Shown here piece after piece: positions 1 to 8,245 of a stretch of 64,000 nt of DNA. Within the stretch, counting starts at the first letter, position 1. Every line of letters starts with the position of its first letter. This stretch comes from Sphaerotilus uruguayifluvii (lineage in GTDB: Bacteria; Pseudomonadota; Gammaproteobacteria; Burkholderiales; Burkholderiaceae_C). A model generated the notes under the pieces. That model worked only from the letters and a program-made list of their open reading frames with translations, searched no databases and was not told the origin of the DNA. The stretch spans positions 387,925 to 451,924 of the forward strand of contig NZ_JABSNM010000001.1 of the NCBI RefSeq assembly GCF_013294065.1. The letters run 5' to 3'. The position numbers and the translations under genes were made by a program.

Positions 1-325
1 GCGGCACGGCGAAGAACAGCAGGTACATCAGGTGGTGCGTGCCGTGGAAGGCGGTGCGCTGCCAGCCCGGCATGGCCTTCTCGATCGAGGTCGGCAGCGC
101 CGGCGGACGGTTCGCCAGTCGCCACAGCAGCCGCGCGGCCGACAGCGCCAGGATCGTCACGCCGGCCCACTTGTGCCAGTTGTAGAGCTTGAGGCGCGTC
201 GGCGAGAAGGGCAGGCCGGTCATGTACACGCCGACGCCGAAGGCGCCGACGATGCCCACGGCCAGCAGCCAGTGCAGCGCGATCGCGGTGGCGCCGTAGC
301 GCGAGGGGGTGGAGGCGGTGGTCAT
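1..325 (-). CDS. Cytochrome b561 family protein (C-terminus outside window)
   Basis: Only the N-terminal ~108 residues are present, because the gene runs off the left edge. It begins at the ATG at 325. An early membrane segment carries the pattern IALHWLLAVGIVGAF, followed by YNWHKWAGVTILAL and a later HGTHHLMYLLFF. These paired histidines in hydrophobic helices are those expected for the haem-b ligands of the bacterial cytochrome b561 (CybB/YceJ) family, a membrane electron carrier. That family usually has four transmembrane helices and about 180 residues. The assignment rests on the helix and histidine pattern. The redox partner is not visible. Confidence 0.85.
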   Translation of the reverse strand, partial: MTTASTPSRYGATAIALHWLLAVGIVGAFGVGVYMTGLPFSPTRLKLYNWHKWAGVTILALSAARLLWRLANRPPALPTSIEKAMPGWQRTAFHGTHHLMYLLFFAVP

Positions 326-452
326 CGCGGCAGAACTCGTCTTGATCTGCCGCAAAGCTTACGGGGCCCGTCGTTCAGTCGGATTCATCGGTCTTGATGC
401 ATGCGTAGCAAGCATTTGAATGACGATGCCGGACCGCACGAGTCCGCCCGCC

Positions 453-1394
453 TCAGCCTGGGACCGTGCGGGCGCGCCAGCGGCCGACCTCGGCATGGAT
501 GCCGCCCAGCTCGGCCAGCATCAGCACGCCCTCGACGCCCCGGCGCTGCATCGCCGCCAGCGGCGTGCCGGCCCAGAGCTCGACCGGTGCGTCCAGCCGC
601 GCGCGCAGCTCGGCCAGGTGCTCGAGCGAGGCGCCGAGCGGGCTGACCAGCGAGAAGCCCAGCGCGACGATGTCGGCATGGTGCGCCCGCGCCGCCGCGA
701 CGATGTCGGGCAGCGGCGTCTGGCAGCCCAGGTTCATGCAGCCCGCGCCCTCGAGCGTCAGCAGCGCCTCGGCCATCAGCAGGCCCAGGCCGTGCTGGTC
801 GCCGGGAAAGGTCGTCAGCAGCACCCGCGGCGTGCCGTCGGCGCGCACCTCCGGCGCGGTGGCGATCGCCGCGCGCAGCACCGTCTCCAACGCCTCGCTG
901 CACAGGTGCTCCTCGAAGACCTCGAGCTGGCCGCGTGCCCAGGCCTCGCCGATCTCGATCAGCAGCGGCTGCGCGACCTCGGTGATGAAGTGCGCCAGAC
1001 CCCGGCGCAGCAGCGTCTGCATCAGCGCGCGGCGCAGCGCGACGACGTCATGCGCGCGCAGCAGCTCGTACAGCGCCTTCGGCTCGGCCTGCAGCGCCGG
1101 CTCGGCGCGGGCGCCGGGCGCGTCGCCCGAGAGCTGGCCGACGCGCTGCAGCTCCTCGAGCGGCAGCCCGACGATGCGCCCGGGCCGCCAGCCCGCGTCG
1201 AGCAGGCGGCGGATGTGGCGCAGCTGCTCGACCTGCTCGGGCGGGTACAGGCGCTCCCCGTTGTCGTCGCGCAAGGGGCGCGGGAAGCCGTAGCGGCGTT
1301 CCCAGACGCGCAGCGTGTCCTTGCCGAGGCGGGTGTCGCGTTCGACGGCGGCGATCGTGAACATGGTCAGTGAAGTGGGTGCCCGGTCATTCAT
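453..1394 (-). CDS. CarH/LitR-type MerR regulator with B12-binding photosensory domain
   Basis: The 313-residue protein has an N-terminal MerR-type winged helix (about 11-80, FTIAAVERDTRLGKDTLRVW), a four-helix cobalamin-shielding bundle and a C-terminal B12-binding Rossmann domain. It keeps the CarH-type W-x9-EH motif (W152, E162, H163) and the lower-ligand motif GDQHGLG (H201). In this family adenosylcobalamin holds a DNA-binding tetramer in the dark, and light breaks it to derepress target genes. The ATG at 1394 was chosen over one 8 codons upstream because GGAG lies just before it and the HTH starts soon after. It is divergent from a glutathione peroxidase, and a stress and lipid-modification operon follows, as in known LitR neighbourhoods. 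Light sensing is inferred from the conserved residues, not shown. Confidence 0.88.
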   Translation of the reverse strand: MNDRAPTSLTMFTIAAVERDTRLGKDTLRVWERRYGFPRPLRDDNGERLYPPEQVEQLRHIRRLLDAGWRPGRIVGLPLEELQRVGQLSGDAPGARAEPALQAEPKALYELLRAHDVVALRRALMQTLLRRGLAHFITEVAQPLLIEIGEAWARGQLEVFEEHLCSEALETVLRAAIATAPEVRADGTPRVLLTTFPGDQHGLGLLMAEALLTLEGAGCMNLGCQTPLPDIVAAARAHHADIVALGFSLVSPLGASLEHLAELRARLDAPVELWAGTPLAAMQRRGVEGVLMLAELGGIHAEVGRWRARTVPG

Positions 1395-1470
1395 CGGAGG
1401 GCTCCGAGTGTGCCGCACACGGCCCGGTGGGCCGACCTGTGGCGCTCATTGTCGTGGCATCGTCGACGTA

Positions 1471-1483
1471 TTGTCCTGGACAA
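1471..1483. promoter_or_regulatory. Candidate operator: TTGTCC/GGACAA inverted repeat
   Basis: TTGTCCTGGACAA is a perfect 6+1+6 inverted repeat between the divergent regulator and glutathione peroxidase genes. It lies just upstream of the -35 element proposed for the peroxidase. TTGT/ACAA arms are typical of MerR-class sites. A second, weaker pair of such arms overlaps it (ACAAAGCTTGT, 1480-1490). Binding by the adjacent CarH/LitR-type protein is an inference from position and symmetry. Confidence 0.5.
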
Positions 1484-1486
1484 AGC

Positions 1487-1515
1487 TTGTGGTCTTTGTT
1501 CCTGAGGCCTAATAT
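1487..1515 (+). promoter_or_regulatory. Sigma-70-type promoter for glutathione peroxidase, with palindromic -10
   Basis: TTGTGG (1487-1492), a 17-bp spacer and TAATAT (1510-1515) form a good housekeeping promoter about 35 bp before the peroxidase ATG. The -10 lies inside a perfect 12-bp palindrome, CCTAATATTAGG (1508-1519), so the same bases also give a TAATAT on the minus strand. There a TTGGGC at 1541-1536 stands 18 bp upstream. One symmetric -10 could therefore fire in both directions and feed the regulator gene too. Confidence 0.6.
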
Positions 1516-1549
1516 TAGGACCACATCCACTGTTTGCCCAAGACAAATC

Positions 1550-2134
1550 ATGTTCAAGGCAACGCTTTGCACCTTGCTGTGCACCTTGTCCGCGCTGGCG
1601 ATGCCGGCGCAGGCGGCCCCGTCCTCCCCGAGCGGCGCCGCCGCGGGAGCCTGTCCGGCGCTGTTCGACCGCACGGTGCCGCGGCTGCAGGACGAGAAGC
1701 CGCAGTCGCTGTGCCAGTACGCCGGCCGGGTGGTGCTGGTGGTCAACACCGCGAGCCAGTGCGGCTTCACGTCCCAGTACCGCGGCCTGGAGGCGCTGTA
1801 CGAGAAGTACCGCGAGGCGGGCCTGGTGGTGCTGGGCTTCCCGTCGAACGACTTCGCCGGCCAGGAGCCGGGCTCGAACGCGGAGATCGCCGCCTTCTGC
1901 GAGGACCAGTTCTCGGTGCGCTTCCCGATGTTCATGAAGACGCCGGTCACGGGGGCCAAGGCGCATCCCTTCTACGCCGACCTGGCGCGGCTGTCGGGCA
2001 GCACGCCGAAGTGGAACTTCCACAAGTACCTGATCGGCCGCGACGGGCGCACCGTCAAGGCCTACACCAGCCTCACCACGCCGGAGGACGGCGCGCTGCT
2101 GCGCGATCTGCGTGCCGAGCTGGATCGGCGCTGA
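1550..2134 (+). CDS. Exported glutathione peroxidase family protein
   Basis: This 194-residue peroxidase begins with a signal peptide ending near AMPAQA (about residue 22). The GPx core follows, with VVNTASQCGFT carrying the catalytic cysteine C71 in place of selenocysteine, then FPSNDFAGQEPGS and the WNFHKYLI block that supplies the catalytic tryptophan and asparagine. Family members reduce hydroperoxides with thioredoxin or glutathione. The leader indicates action in the periplasm. It is divergent from the CarH/LitR-type regulator and preceded by a clear promoter with an operator-like palindrome. The ATG at 1550 is used because it starts the signal peptide directly after the promoter. Confidence 0.9.
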   Translation: MFKATLCTLLCTLSALAMPAQAAPSSPSGAAAGACPALFDRTVPRLQDEKPQSLCQYAGRVVLVVNTASQCGFTSQYRGLEALYEKYREAGLVVLGFPSNDFAGQEPGSNAEIAAFCEDQFSVRFPMFMKTPVTGAKAHPFYADLARLSGSTPKWNFHKYLIGRDGRTVKAYTSLTTPEDGALLRDLRAELDRR

Positions 2135-2473
2135 ACCGGCGCCGCGCGCGTCGCCTTCCTGGTCACGAGGAGTCCGGACATGTCTGCTCACAACTCGATC
2201 GCGCTGCCTCGCCGCAGGCGGGAACTTTCTGCGGCGCCAGCCTTCTCAGGCTATGCATCCGATCGGACGCGGGCTGCGTACAGGGTCCTCATGGACACCC
2301 ACCACCCCGACCGTTCGCAGGTTTTCACGCCGTGCAGCCTGTCCGGACCCCGTGTTCCGGCAGCCCCCCGGAGGCGGCTCATCTCCTCCTCCCTCCCTCC
2401 CTCCTTCGTCTCCGGGCGCTGCACGGCGTCTCTTCTTGCCGACCTCCGCGGCACCGCCGGGAGGGCCTGAGCC
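2135..2473 (+). promoter_or_regulatory. 339-bp leader with sigma-E/ECF-like promoter before the seven-gene operon
   Basis: No convincing gene lies here. GGAACTT (2221-2227), 16 bp, then TCTCA (2244-2248) matches the -35/-10 layout of extracytoplasmic-function (sigma-E type) promoters. Transcription from it would leave a leader of about 220 nt before the flavoprotein gene. The leader contains a pyrimidine run of CTCC/CCTC units (about 2378-2414). An ATG frame at 2180-2470 spans the promoter, but it has no G/C bias at third positions and no recognisable domain, so it was not called. Which sigma factor reads the promoter is not shown. Confidence 0.55.
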
Positions 2474-3820
2474 ATGCGACGCATCGCGATCATCGGCTCG
2501 GGCATCGCCGGCCTGTCGAGCGCCTGGCATCTGTCGGCCCCGGGCTCGGACTGCCGGGTCACGCTTTACGAGGCGGGCGACTACCTCGGCGGCCACACCC
2601 ACACCGTCGACGTGACGCTGCCCGGCCCGGACGGTCGGCCGCACACGCAGGGCGTCGACACCGGCTTCCTGGTCTTCAACCACCGCACCTACCCGGAGCT
2701 GCTGAAGCTCTTCGCCGAGCTGCGCGTCGACACCGCGCCGTCGGACATGTCCTTCTCGGTCCAGGCCGAGCAGGGGCGGCTGGAGTGGAGCGGCTGCAAC
2801 CTCGACACGGTGTTCGCGCAGCGCGCCAACCTGTTCAGCCCGCGCTTCCTGGGCATGCTGCGCGAACTGCTGCGCTTCAACCGCCGCACCACCGAGCTGG
2901 CCCGCAGCGGCAGCGAGGCGCAGCTGGCGCAGTCGATCGGCGACTTCCTCGATGCGGAGCGCTTCTCCGACACCTTCCGGCGCTGGTACTTCCTGCCGAT
3001 GATCGGCTGCATCTGGTCCTGCCCGACCGAGCAGATGCTGCAGTTCCCGATCGCGACGATGATCCGCTTCTGCCACAACCACGGGCTGCTGCAGGTCAGC
3101 GACCGGCCGCAGTGGCACACGGTGCTGGGCGGGGCGCGCCACTACGTGAACCGCATCGCCGCGCGGCTGTCCGACGTGAGGCTGTCGACGCCGGTGCATG
3201 CGGTCAGGCGCCTGCCCGAGGGTGGCGTGATCGTCACCGCCGCCGACGGCGAGGCGCGCTACGACGAGGTGGTGCTGGCCTGCCACTCCGACCAGTCGCT
3301 GCGGCTGCTGGGCATGGATGCCAGCGCGGACGAGCGCGCGGTGCTGGGCGCGATCCGCTACCACCCGAACCGCGCGGTGCTGCACACCGACGAGCGCCAG
3401 CTGCCTCAGCGCCGCAAGGCCTGGGCCGCCTGGAACTACGAGCACGCCGGCGACGAGGGCCGCGAGCGCTCGGGCGTGTGTCTGCACTATCTGCTCAACC
3501 GGCTGCAGCCGATGCCGTGGACGCAGCCGGTGATCGTCTCGCTCAATCCGGTGCGGCCGGTCCGGCGCGAGCACATCCTGGGCGAGTACGACTACAGCCA
3601 TCCGGTGTTCGACCTGGCGGCGATCGAGGCACAGCGCCGGCTGCCCGCGATCCAGGGTCGGCGCCACACCTGGTTCTGCGGCGCCTGGACCGGCTACGGC
3701 TTCCATGAGGACGGGCTGAAGTCGGGCCTGGCGGTGGTCGCGGCGCTGCGCGAGCGCGCGGCCGGCGCCGGTCCGCACCTGACGCTGGTCCGGCCGGTGT
3801 CGGCGGCGGAGGCGGCATGA
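2474..3820 (+). CDS. FAD/NAD(P)-binding amine-oxidase-like oxidoreductase
   Basis: This 448-residue flavoprotein has an N-terminal dinucleotide-binding fold GSGIAG (8-13) followed by an acidic residue (YEAGD), and the C-terminal FAD-contact segment WFCGAWTGYGFHEDGLKSG. It belongs to the NAD(P)-binding/flavin amine oxidase group related to phytoene desaturases. Homologues sit beside CFA-type methyltransferases in light- and singlet-oxygen-responsive operons. In Rhodobacter sphaeroides such a pair is needed for the singlet-oxygen sigma-E response. A role in oxidising or desaturating membrane acyl chains is an inference. The stop overlaps the next start (ATGA), so translation is probably coupled. 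It is first in the operon behind the ECF-like promoter. Confidence 0.88.
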   Translation: MRRIAIIGSGIAGLSSAWHLSAPGSDCRVTLYEAGDYLGGHTHTVDVTLPGPDGRPHTQGVDTGFLVFNHRTYPELLKLFAELRVDTAPSDMSFSVQAEQGRLEWSGCNLDTVFAQRANLFSPRFLGMLRELLRFNRRTTELARSGSEAQLAQSIGDFLDAERFSDTFRRWYFLPMIGCIWSCPTEQMLQFPIATMIRFCHNHGLLQVSDRPQWHTVLGGARHYVNRIAARLSDVRLSTPVHAVRRLPEGGVIVTAADGEARYDEVVLACHSDQSLRLLGMDASADERAVLGAIRYHPNRAVLHTDERQLPQRRKAWAAWNYEHAGDEGRERSGVCLHYLLNRLQPMPWTQPVIVSLNPVRPVRREHILGEYDYSHPVFDLAAIEAQRRLPAIQGRRHTWFCGAWTGYGFHEDGLKSGLAVVAALRERAAGAGPHLTLVRPVSAAEAA

Positions 3821-4569
3821 ACCCGCCGCGTGCGCTGATCGGCCGCGGCCCGGTGCGCCATGCGCGGCGCCGGCCGGTGCCCCGCGCCTTCCGCTACGAC
3901 ACCTGGTTCCTGCTGCTGCCGATGCGCACGCTGCGCCAGCAGCCCGATCCGGTGCTGGCGCGCAACCGCGCCGCGCCGGTCAGCTTCCACGACCGCGACC
4001 ACGGCGACGGCGGCGACGACGCGCTGGCCTGGTTCGAGCGCCTGCTGGTGACCGAGGGCATCGCGGACGCCGACGGCGAGGTCTGGCTGCACACCTATCC
4101 GCGCGTGCTGGGCTACGCCTTCAAGCCGGTGAGCTTCTGGTACGCGCACCGTGCCGACGGCTCGCTGCGCGCCATCGTCGCCGAGGTCAACAACACCTTC
4201 GGCGAGCGCCACTGCTACCTGCTCGACGCGCCGGCCTGGGGCCGCGAGCTGCGCGCCGACAAGGTCTTCCACGTCTCGCCGTTCTGCCGCGTCGAGGGCC
4301 GCTACCGCTTCCGCTTCCTGCGCACCCCGGAGCGCACCGTGGTGCGCATCGACCATGACGACGCCGACGGCCGCGAGCTGATCAGCACCAGCGTCAGCGG
4401 CCACCTGGAGCCGCTGACGCCCGAGGCGCTACGCCGCGCCTGGACCGCCCACCCGCTGCTGACGCTGGGCGTGATGGCGCGCATCCACTGGCAGGCGCTG
4501 CAGCTGTGGTGGCGCCGCGTTCCCTTCTTCCACAAGCCGGCGCCGCCCGCGGCGCTGGTGAGCCGATGA
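3817..4569 (+). CDS. DUF1365 family protein
   Basis: The 250-residue protein matches the DUF1365 pattern: GPVRHARRRPVPRAFRY near the N-terminus, the central block YPRVLGYAFKPVSFWY, then VAEVNNTFGERHCY and KVFHVSPFC. No catalytic function is established for the family. It is almost always found between a flavin amine oxidase and a cyclopropane-fatty-acid-synthase homologue, as here, which suggests a role in acyl-chain modification. There is no signal peptide, and the C-terminal hydrophobic stretch LLTLGVMARIHWQALQLWW may associate with the membrane. The start overlaps the preceding stop by 4 nt. Confidence 0.9.
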   Translation: MNPPRALIGRGPVRHARRRPVPRAFRYDTWFLLLPMRTLRQQPDPVLARNRAAPVSFHDRDHGDGGDDALAWFERLLVTEGIADADGEVWLHTYPRVLGYAFKPVSFWYAHRADGSLRAIVAEVNNTFGERHCYLLDAPAWGRELRADKVFHVSPFCRVEGRYRFRFLRTPERTVVRIDHDDADGRELISTSVSGHLEPLTPEALRRAWTAHPLLTLGVMARIHWQALQLWWRRVPFFHKPAPPAALVSR

Positions 4570-4591
4570 GCCCTACCGAGCGAGACCCACG

Positions 4592-5860
4592 ATGAACCAG
4601 CCCGTCCGTTCCGCCGCGCTGCCCGGCCTGCCGCTGCGCCCGGCTCCCTCCTCGTCGACCCCGGTCGAGATGCTGCTGCCGCGCGGCGCCGATCCGGCCG
4701 CCCGTGCTGTGCTGCGGCTGCTGCAGCGCCTGGAGCATGGCACGCTCGACCTGCGCTGGCCCGATGGCTCGCACCTGCGCCTCGGGCCGGGCGGCGAGCC
4801 GCGCGCCATGCTGGCGATCCGCGACGAGCGGGTGTTCCGGGCGGTGCTGCGCAGCGGCGACATCGGCTTCGCCGAGGGCTACATCGCCGGCCAGTGGCAG
4901 ACCGACGACCTGCCGGCGCTGCTGCGCCTGATGCTGGCCAACCGCGAGACGATCGAGCGGCTGATCTTCGGCGGCTGGTGGGGCTCGCTGCTGCACCGGC
5001 TGCACCACTGGCGCAACCGCAACAGCCGCGAGGGCAGCCGCCGCAACATCCACGCGCACTACGACCTCGGCAACGCGTTCTACCGTCTGTGGCTCGACCC
5101 GACGATGAACTACTCGAGCGCCTGGTTCGACGGCGATCACGCGATGGGGCTGGCCGACGCGCAGACCGCCAAGGTGGTGCGTGCGCTGGCCGAGGCCGGC
5201 GTGCAGCCGGGCAGCCGGGTGCTGGAGATCGGCTGCGGCTGGGGCGCGGTGGCCGAGGCGGCGGCGCGGCGCGGCGCGCACCTGACCGGCGTGACGCTGT
5301 CGACCGAGCAGCTCGCCTGGGCCCGGGAGCGCCTGGCGGGCCAGGGCCTGGCCGGACGCGCCGACCTGCGGCTGCAGGACTACCGCGACATCGCCGACGA
5401 GCCCTTCGACGCGCTGGTGTCGGTCGAGATGTTCGAGGCGGTCGGGCGCGAGTACTGGCCGTCCTACTTCGAGACGGTGGCGCGCTGCCTGAAGCCGGGC
5501 GGCCGGGCCTGCATCCAGAGCATCACCATCCGCGACGACCTGTTCGACCGCTACGTGCGCTCGACCGACTTCATCCAGCAGTACATCTTTCCCGGCGGCC
5601 TGCTGCCGAGCGACCGCGAGTTCCGCCTCGCCGCCGAGCGTGCCGGGCTGGTGGTCGAGCGTGCGCTTGCCTTCGGGCCGGACTATGCCGAGACGCTGCG
5701 GCGCTGGCGCCAGTCCTTCCACCTCGCCGCGGGCAAGGTGGCGCGGCTGGGCTTCGACACGGCCTTCGTGCGGACCTGGGACTTCTATCTGGCCTATTGC
5801 GAGGCCGCCTTCGACACCGGCAACACCGATGTCGTGCAGTACACGCTGAGGCGGCCATGA
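4592..5860 (+). CDS. CFA-synthase-family SAM-dependent methyltransferase
   Basis: This 422-residue protein carries the SAM-binding motif LEIGCGWG (211-218) and the family signature HYDLGNAFY (156-164) followed by LWLDPTMNYSSAWF. Enzymes of this family transfer a methyl group from S-adenosylmethionine to a double bond of a phospholipid acyl chain, giving a cyclopropane or a methylated chain that can lead on to furan fatty acids. The flavoprotein and DUF1365 partners favour a specialised photo-oxidative-stress homologue rather than the ordinary stationary-phase Cfa, but the exact product cannot be read from sequence. The stop overlaps the next gene (ATGA). Confidence 0.92.
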   Translation: MNQPVRSAALPGLPLRPAPSSSTPVEMLLPRGADPAARAVLRLLQRLEHGTLDLRWPDGSHLRLGPGGEPRAMLAIRDERVFRAVLRSGDIGFAEGYIAGQWQTDDLPALLRLMLANRETIERLIFGGWWGSLLHRLHHWRNRNSREGSRRNIHAHYDLGNAFYRLWLDPTMNYSSAWFDGDHAMGLADAQTAKVVRALAEAGVQPGSRVLEIGCGWGAVAEAAARRGAHLTGVTLSTEQLAWARERLAGQGLAGRADLRLQDYRDIADEPFDALVSVEMFEAVGREYWPSYFETVARCLKPGGRACIQSITIRDDLFDRYVRSTDFIQQYIFPGGLLPSDREFRLAAERAGLVVERALAFGPDYAETLRRWRQSFHLAAGKVARLGFDTAFVRTWDFYLAYCEAAFDTGNTDVVQYTLRRP

Positions 5861-6417
5861 CGACGCGGCGGGGCTGGCTGCAGGCCGCGCCGGCGGCGGC
5901 GCTGGGGCTGCTGGCGCCGGTCGCCCGGGCGACCGAGCCGCCGGCGGAGGTGCGCGCCGCGCTGCCCGAGCCGCGGCTGCAGGGCACGATGCGCTTCCGC
6001 TGGCTCGGGCTGTCGATCTACGACGCCCGGCTGTGGCGGCCCGGTGCGGCCGCGCCGCTGAGCGCCGACGACTATGCCGGCCGCGACTTCGCGCTGGAGC
6101 TGATCTACGCCCGGCGCCTGTCGGGCGAGGGCATCGCCGACCGCTCGATCGAGGAGATGCGTCGCCTCGACCGCTTCGACGAGGCCCGCGCCGAGGCCTG
6201 GCGCGCGGCGATGCGCGCCGCGTTTCCGGACGTGCAGTCCGGCGAACGCCTGGTGGGCGTGAACCGGGCGGGCCGGGGCGCGCGCTTCCTGCATCAGGGC
6301 CGCCCGACCGGCGAGGTGGCCGAGGCCGAGTTCGCGCGGCTCTTCTTCGGCATCTGGCTGTCGCCGCGCGGGGCCGAGCCGGCGCTGCGCGCCGCGCTGC
6401 TGGGGGCGGTCGGATGA
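5857..6417 (+). CDS. Chalcone-isomerase-like exported protein
   Basis: A 186-residue protein with a twin-arginine-like N-terminus (MTTRRGWLQAAPAAALG) and cleavage near ARA. The mature part shows the chalcone-isomerase-like fold pattern: LQGTMRFRWLGLSIYDARLW, FALELIYARRLSGEGIADRSIEEM and FFGIWLSPR at the end. Bacterial members are not flavonoid enzymes. Some bind fatty acids, which would fit the lipid-modification operon. The export prediction rests on the leader alone. It is translationally coupled at both ends by 4-nt overlaps. Confidence 0.8.
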   Translation: MTTRRGWLQAAPAAALGLLAPVARATEPPAEVRAALPEPRLQGTMRFRWLGLSIYDARLWRPGAAAPLSADDYAGRDFALELIYARRLSGEGIADRSIEEMRRLDRFDEARAEAWRAAMRAAFPDVQSGERLVGVNRAGRGARFLHQGRPTGEVAEAEFARLFFGIWLSPRGAEPALRAALLGAVG

Positions 6418-7691
6418 AGCCGCCGGTCGCCGGCGGGCTGGCCTACGGCGCGCTCGGGCTGCCGCTGGCCTTCGTCGCGCTGCCGCTCTACGTGGTGCTG
6501 CCGAACCATTACGCCGAGCAGTTCGGCGTGCCGCTGGCGGCGCTGGGCGGGGTGCTGCTGGCGGTGCGCTCGCTCGACGCGCTGCTCGATCCGTGGATCG
6601 GACGGCGGGTGGACGCGCTGCTGTCGGGGTCGCTGCCGCGGGCGCTGCGCTGGCTGGCGCTGGCGGCGGCGGTGCTGATGCTCGGGCTGACCGGGCTGTT
6701 CTTCCCGCTGCCGGCGCTGCACGGCGATCGGACGGCGCTGCTGGCCTGGTGCGCGGCGCTGCTGCTGGCGACCTGCCTGGCCTGGAGCGTGGCCAGCGTG
6801 CTGCACCAGGCCTGGGGCGCGCGGCTGGGCGGCGACGACGCGACCCAGGCGCGCCGGGTGGCCTGGCGCGAGGGCGCGGCGCTGGTCGGCGTGGTGCTGG
6901 CCAGCGTGCTGCCCTCGCTGGCCGGGCTGCCGAGCAGCCTGACCGTCTTCATCGTGACGCTGGCGCTGGGCGTGCTGGCGCTGGCCCGGGCGGACCGGCC
7001 GGCACCGGAGCCCGATCTGCCGGATGCCGAGGCGTCCTCGCCCGGGCCGTGGCAGGTGCCGGCCTTCCGGCGGCTGCTGGCGGTGTTCATGCTCAACGGC
7101 ATCGCCAGCGCGGTGCCGGCGACGCTGGTGCTGTTCTTCATCCGCGACCGGCTGCAGCTGCCGCAGTGGGAAGGTGCCTTCCTGGCGAGCTATTTCCTGG
7201 CCGGCGCGCTGTCGCTGCCGCTGTGGGTGCGTGCGGTCGATCGCTTCGGCCTGCTGCGCGCCTGGGCTGCCGGCATGGCGCTGGCGGTGCTGACCTTCTG
7301 CAGCGCGGTGCTGCTGGGCGCGGGCGACGGGCGCGGCTTCCTGCTGGTCTGCGTGGCCAGCGGCCTGGCGCTCGGCGCCGACCTGGCGCTGCCGGGGGCG
7401 CTGCTGGCGGCGGTGGTGCGGCGCAGCGGCCTGGGCGGCCGGGCGGAAGGGCGCTTCTTCGGCTGGTGGACGGCCGCCTCGAAGCTCAATCTGGCGCTGG
7501 CCGCCGGCCTGGCGCTGCCGCTGCTGCAGTGGGCGGGCTACCAGCCCGGCTCGCGCGATCCGCTCGGGCTGGAGATGCTCGGCCTGACCTACGCGCTGCT
7601 GCCCTGCATCTTCAAGCTGATGGCGCTGGCGCTGCTGTGGCGGCTGGCCGGCGCGCTGCATCCGACATCCCTGCAAGGAGATCCGCGATGA
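6414..7691 (+). CDS. MFS transporter (GPH/MelB-like)
   Basis: The 425-residue, very hydrophobic protein has about 12 predicted membrane helices. An early RSLDALLDPWIGRRVD motif is typical of the glycoside-pentoside-hexuronide/melibiose carrier branch of the major facilitator superfamily. The substrate is unknown. The location between a lipid-modifying methyltransferase and a lipoprotein suggests that it moves a lipid-derived or membrane-active compound, but this is an inference. It shares 4-nt overlaps with both neighbours. Confidence 0.85.
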   Translation: MKPPVAGGLAYGALGLPLAFVALPLYVVLPNHYAEQFGVPLAALGGVLLAVRSLDALLDPWIGRRVDALLSGSLPRALRWLALAAAVLMLGLTGLFFPLPALHGDRTALLAWCAALLLATCLAWSVASVLHQAWGARLGGDDATQARRVAWREGAALVGVVLASVLPSLAGLPSSLTVFIVTLALGVLALARADRPAPEPDLPDAEASSPGPWQVPAFRRLLAVFMLNGIASAVPATLVLFFIRDRLQLPQWEGAFLASYFLAGALSLPLWVRAVDRFGLLRAWAAGMALAVLTFCSAVLLGAGDGRGFLLVCVASGLALGADLALPGALLAAVVRRSGLGGRAEGRFFGWWTAASKLNLALAAGLALPLLQWAGYQPGSRDPLGLEMLGLTYALLPCIFKLMALALLWRLAGALHPTSLQGDPR

Positions 7692-8245
7692 CATCCCTGT
7701 CCCCCCCGCTGCGCCGCGCCGCCGGCGCCGGCCTGCTCGGCGCGCTGCTGATGCTGGCCGGCTGCGCCTCGCCCGCGGTCGAGCAGTACGCCGCCGAGCA
7801 GCCGCGCCTGCTGCTGCGCGAGTATTTCGACGGACCGATGACCGCGCATGGCGTCTTCACCGACCGCTCCGGCCAGGTCGTGCGCCGCTTCACCGTGAAG
7901 CTGGTCGGGCGCTGGAACGGCCCCGAGGGCGTGCTCGAGGAGGACTTCGTCTACAGCGACGGCAAGACCGAGCGCCGCGTCTGGCGCCTGACCGACCACG
8001 GCGGCGGCCGCTACACCGGCCGCGCCGACGACGTGGTCGGCGAGGCGCGGGGCCAGGCCGCCGGCAACGCGCTGCGCTGGCGCTACACGCTGGCGCTGCC
8101 GGTCGACGGCCGCGTCTGGGAGGTGCAGTTCGACGACTGGATGTACCTGATGGATGCCGAGCGCAAGGTGATGCTGAACAAGGCGACGATGAGCAAGTTC
8201 GGCATCCGCCTGGGCGAGGTCACGCTGGCCTTCCACAAGCCATGA
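7688..8245 (+). CDS. DUF3833 family lipoprotein
   Basis: The 185-residue protein has a lipoprotein signal with lipobox LAGC, followed by the DUF3833 body: LREYFDGPMTAHGVFTDRSG, RRFTVKLVGRW, EDFVYSDGKTERRVW and DDWMYLMDAERKVMLNKATMSKFG. The family is lipocalin-like, has no known biochemical role, and recurs in CFA/DUF1365 operons. The lipobox places it on the periplasmic side of the inner or outer membrane. It overlaps the transporter stop and the dehydrogenase start by 4 nt each. Confidence 0.88.
   Translation: MTSLSPPLRRAAGAGLLGALLMLAGCASPAVEQYAAEQPRLLLREYFDGPMTAHGVFTDRSGQVVRRFTVKLVGRWNGPEGVLEEDFVYSDGKTERRVWRLTDHGGGRYTGRADDVVGEARGQAAGNALRWRYTLALPVDGRVWEVQFDDWMYLMDAERKVMLNKATMSKFGIRLGEVTLAFHKP

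Noticed and set aside
2378-2414. CTCC/CCTC-rich tract as a phase-variation repeat
   Set aside because: The units are irregular and lie in an untranslated leader. There is no evidence of slippage-dependent control.
2180-2470. Possible 96-residue small gene with a GAGGAG before its ATG
   Set aside because: Third codon positions are not G/C-biased, the sequence has no domain, and the frame spans the ECF-like promoter.
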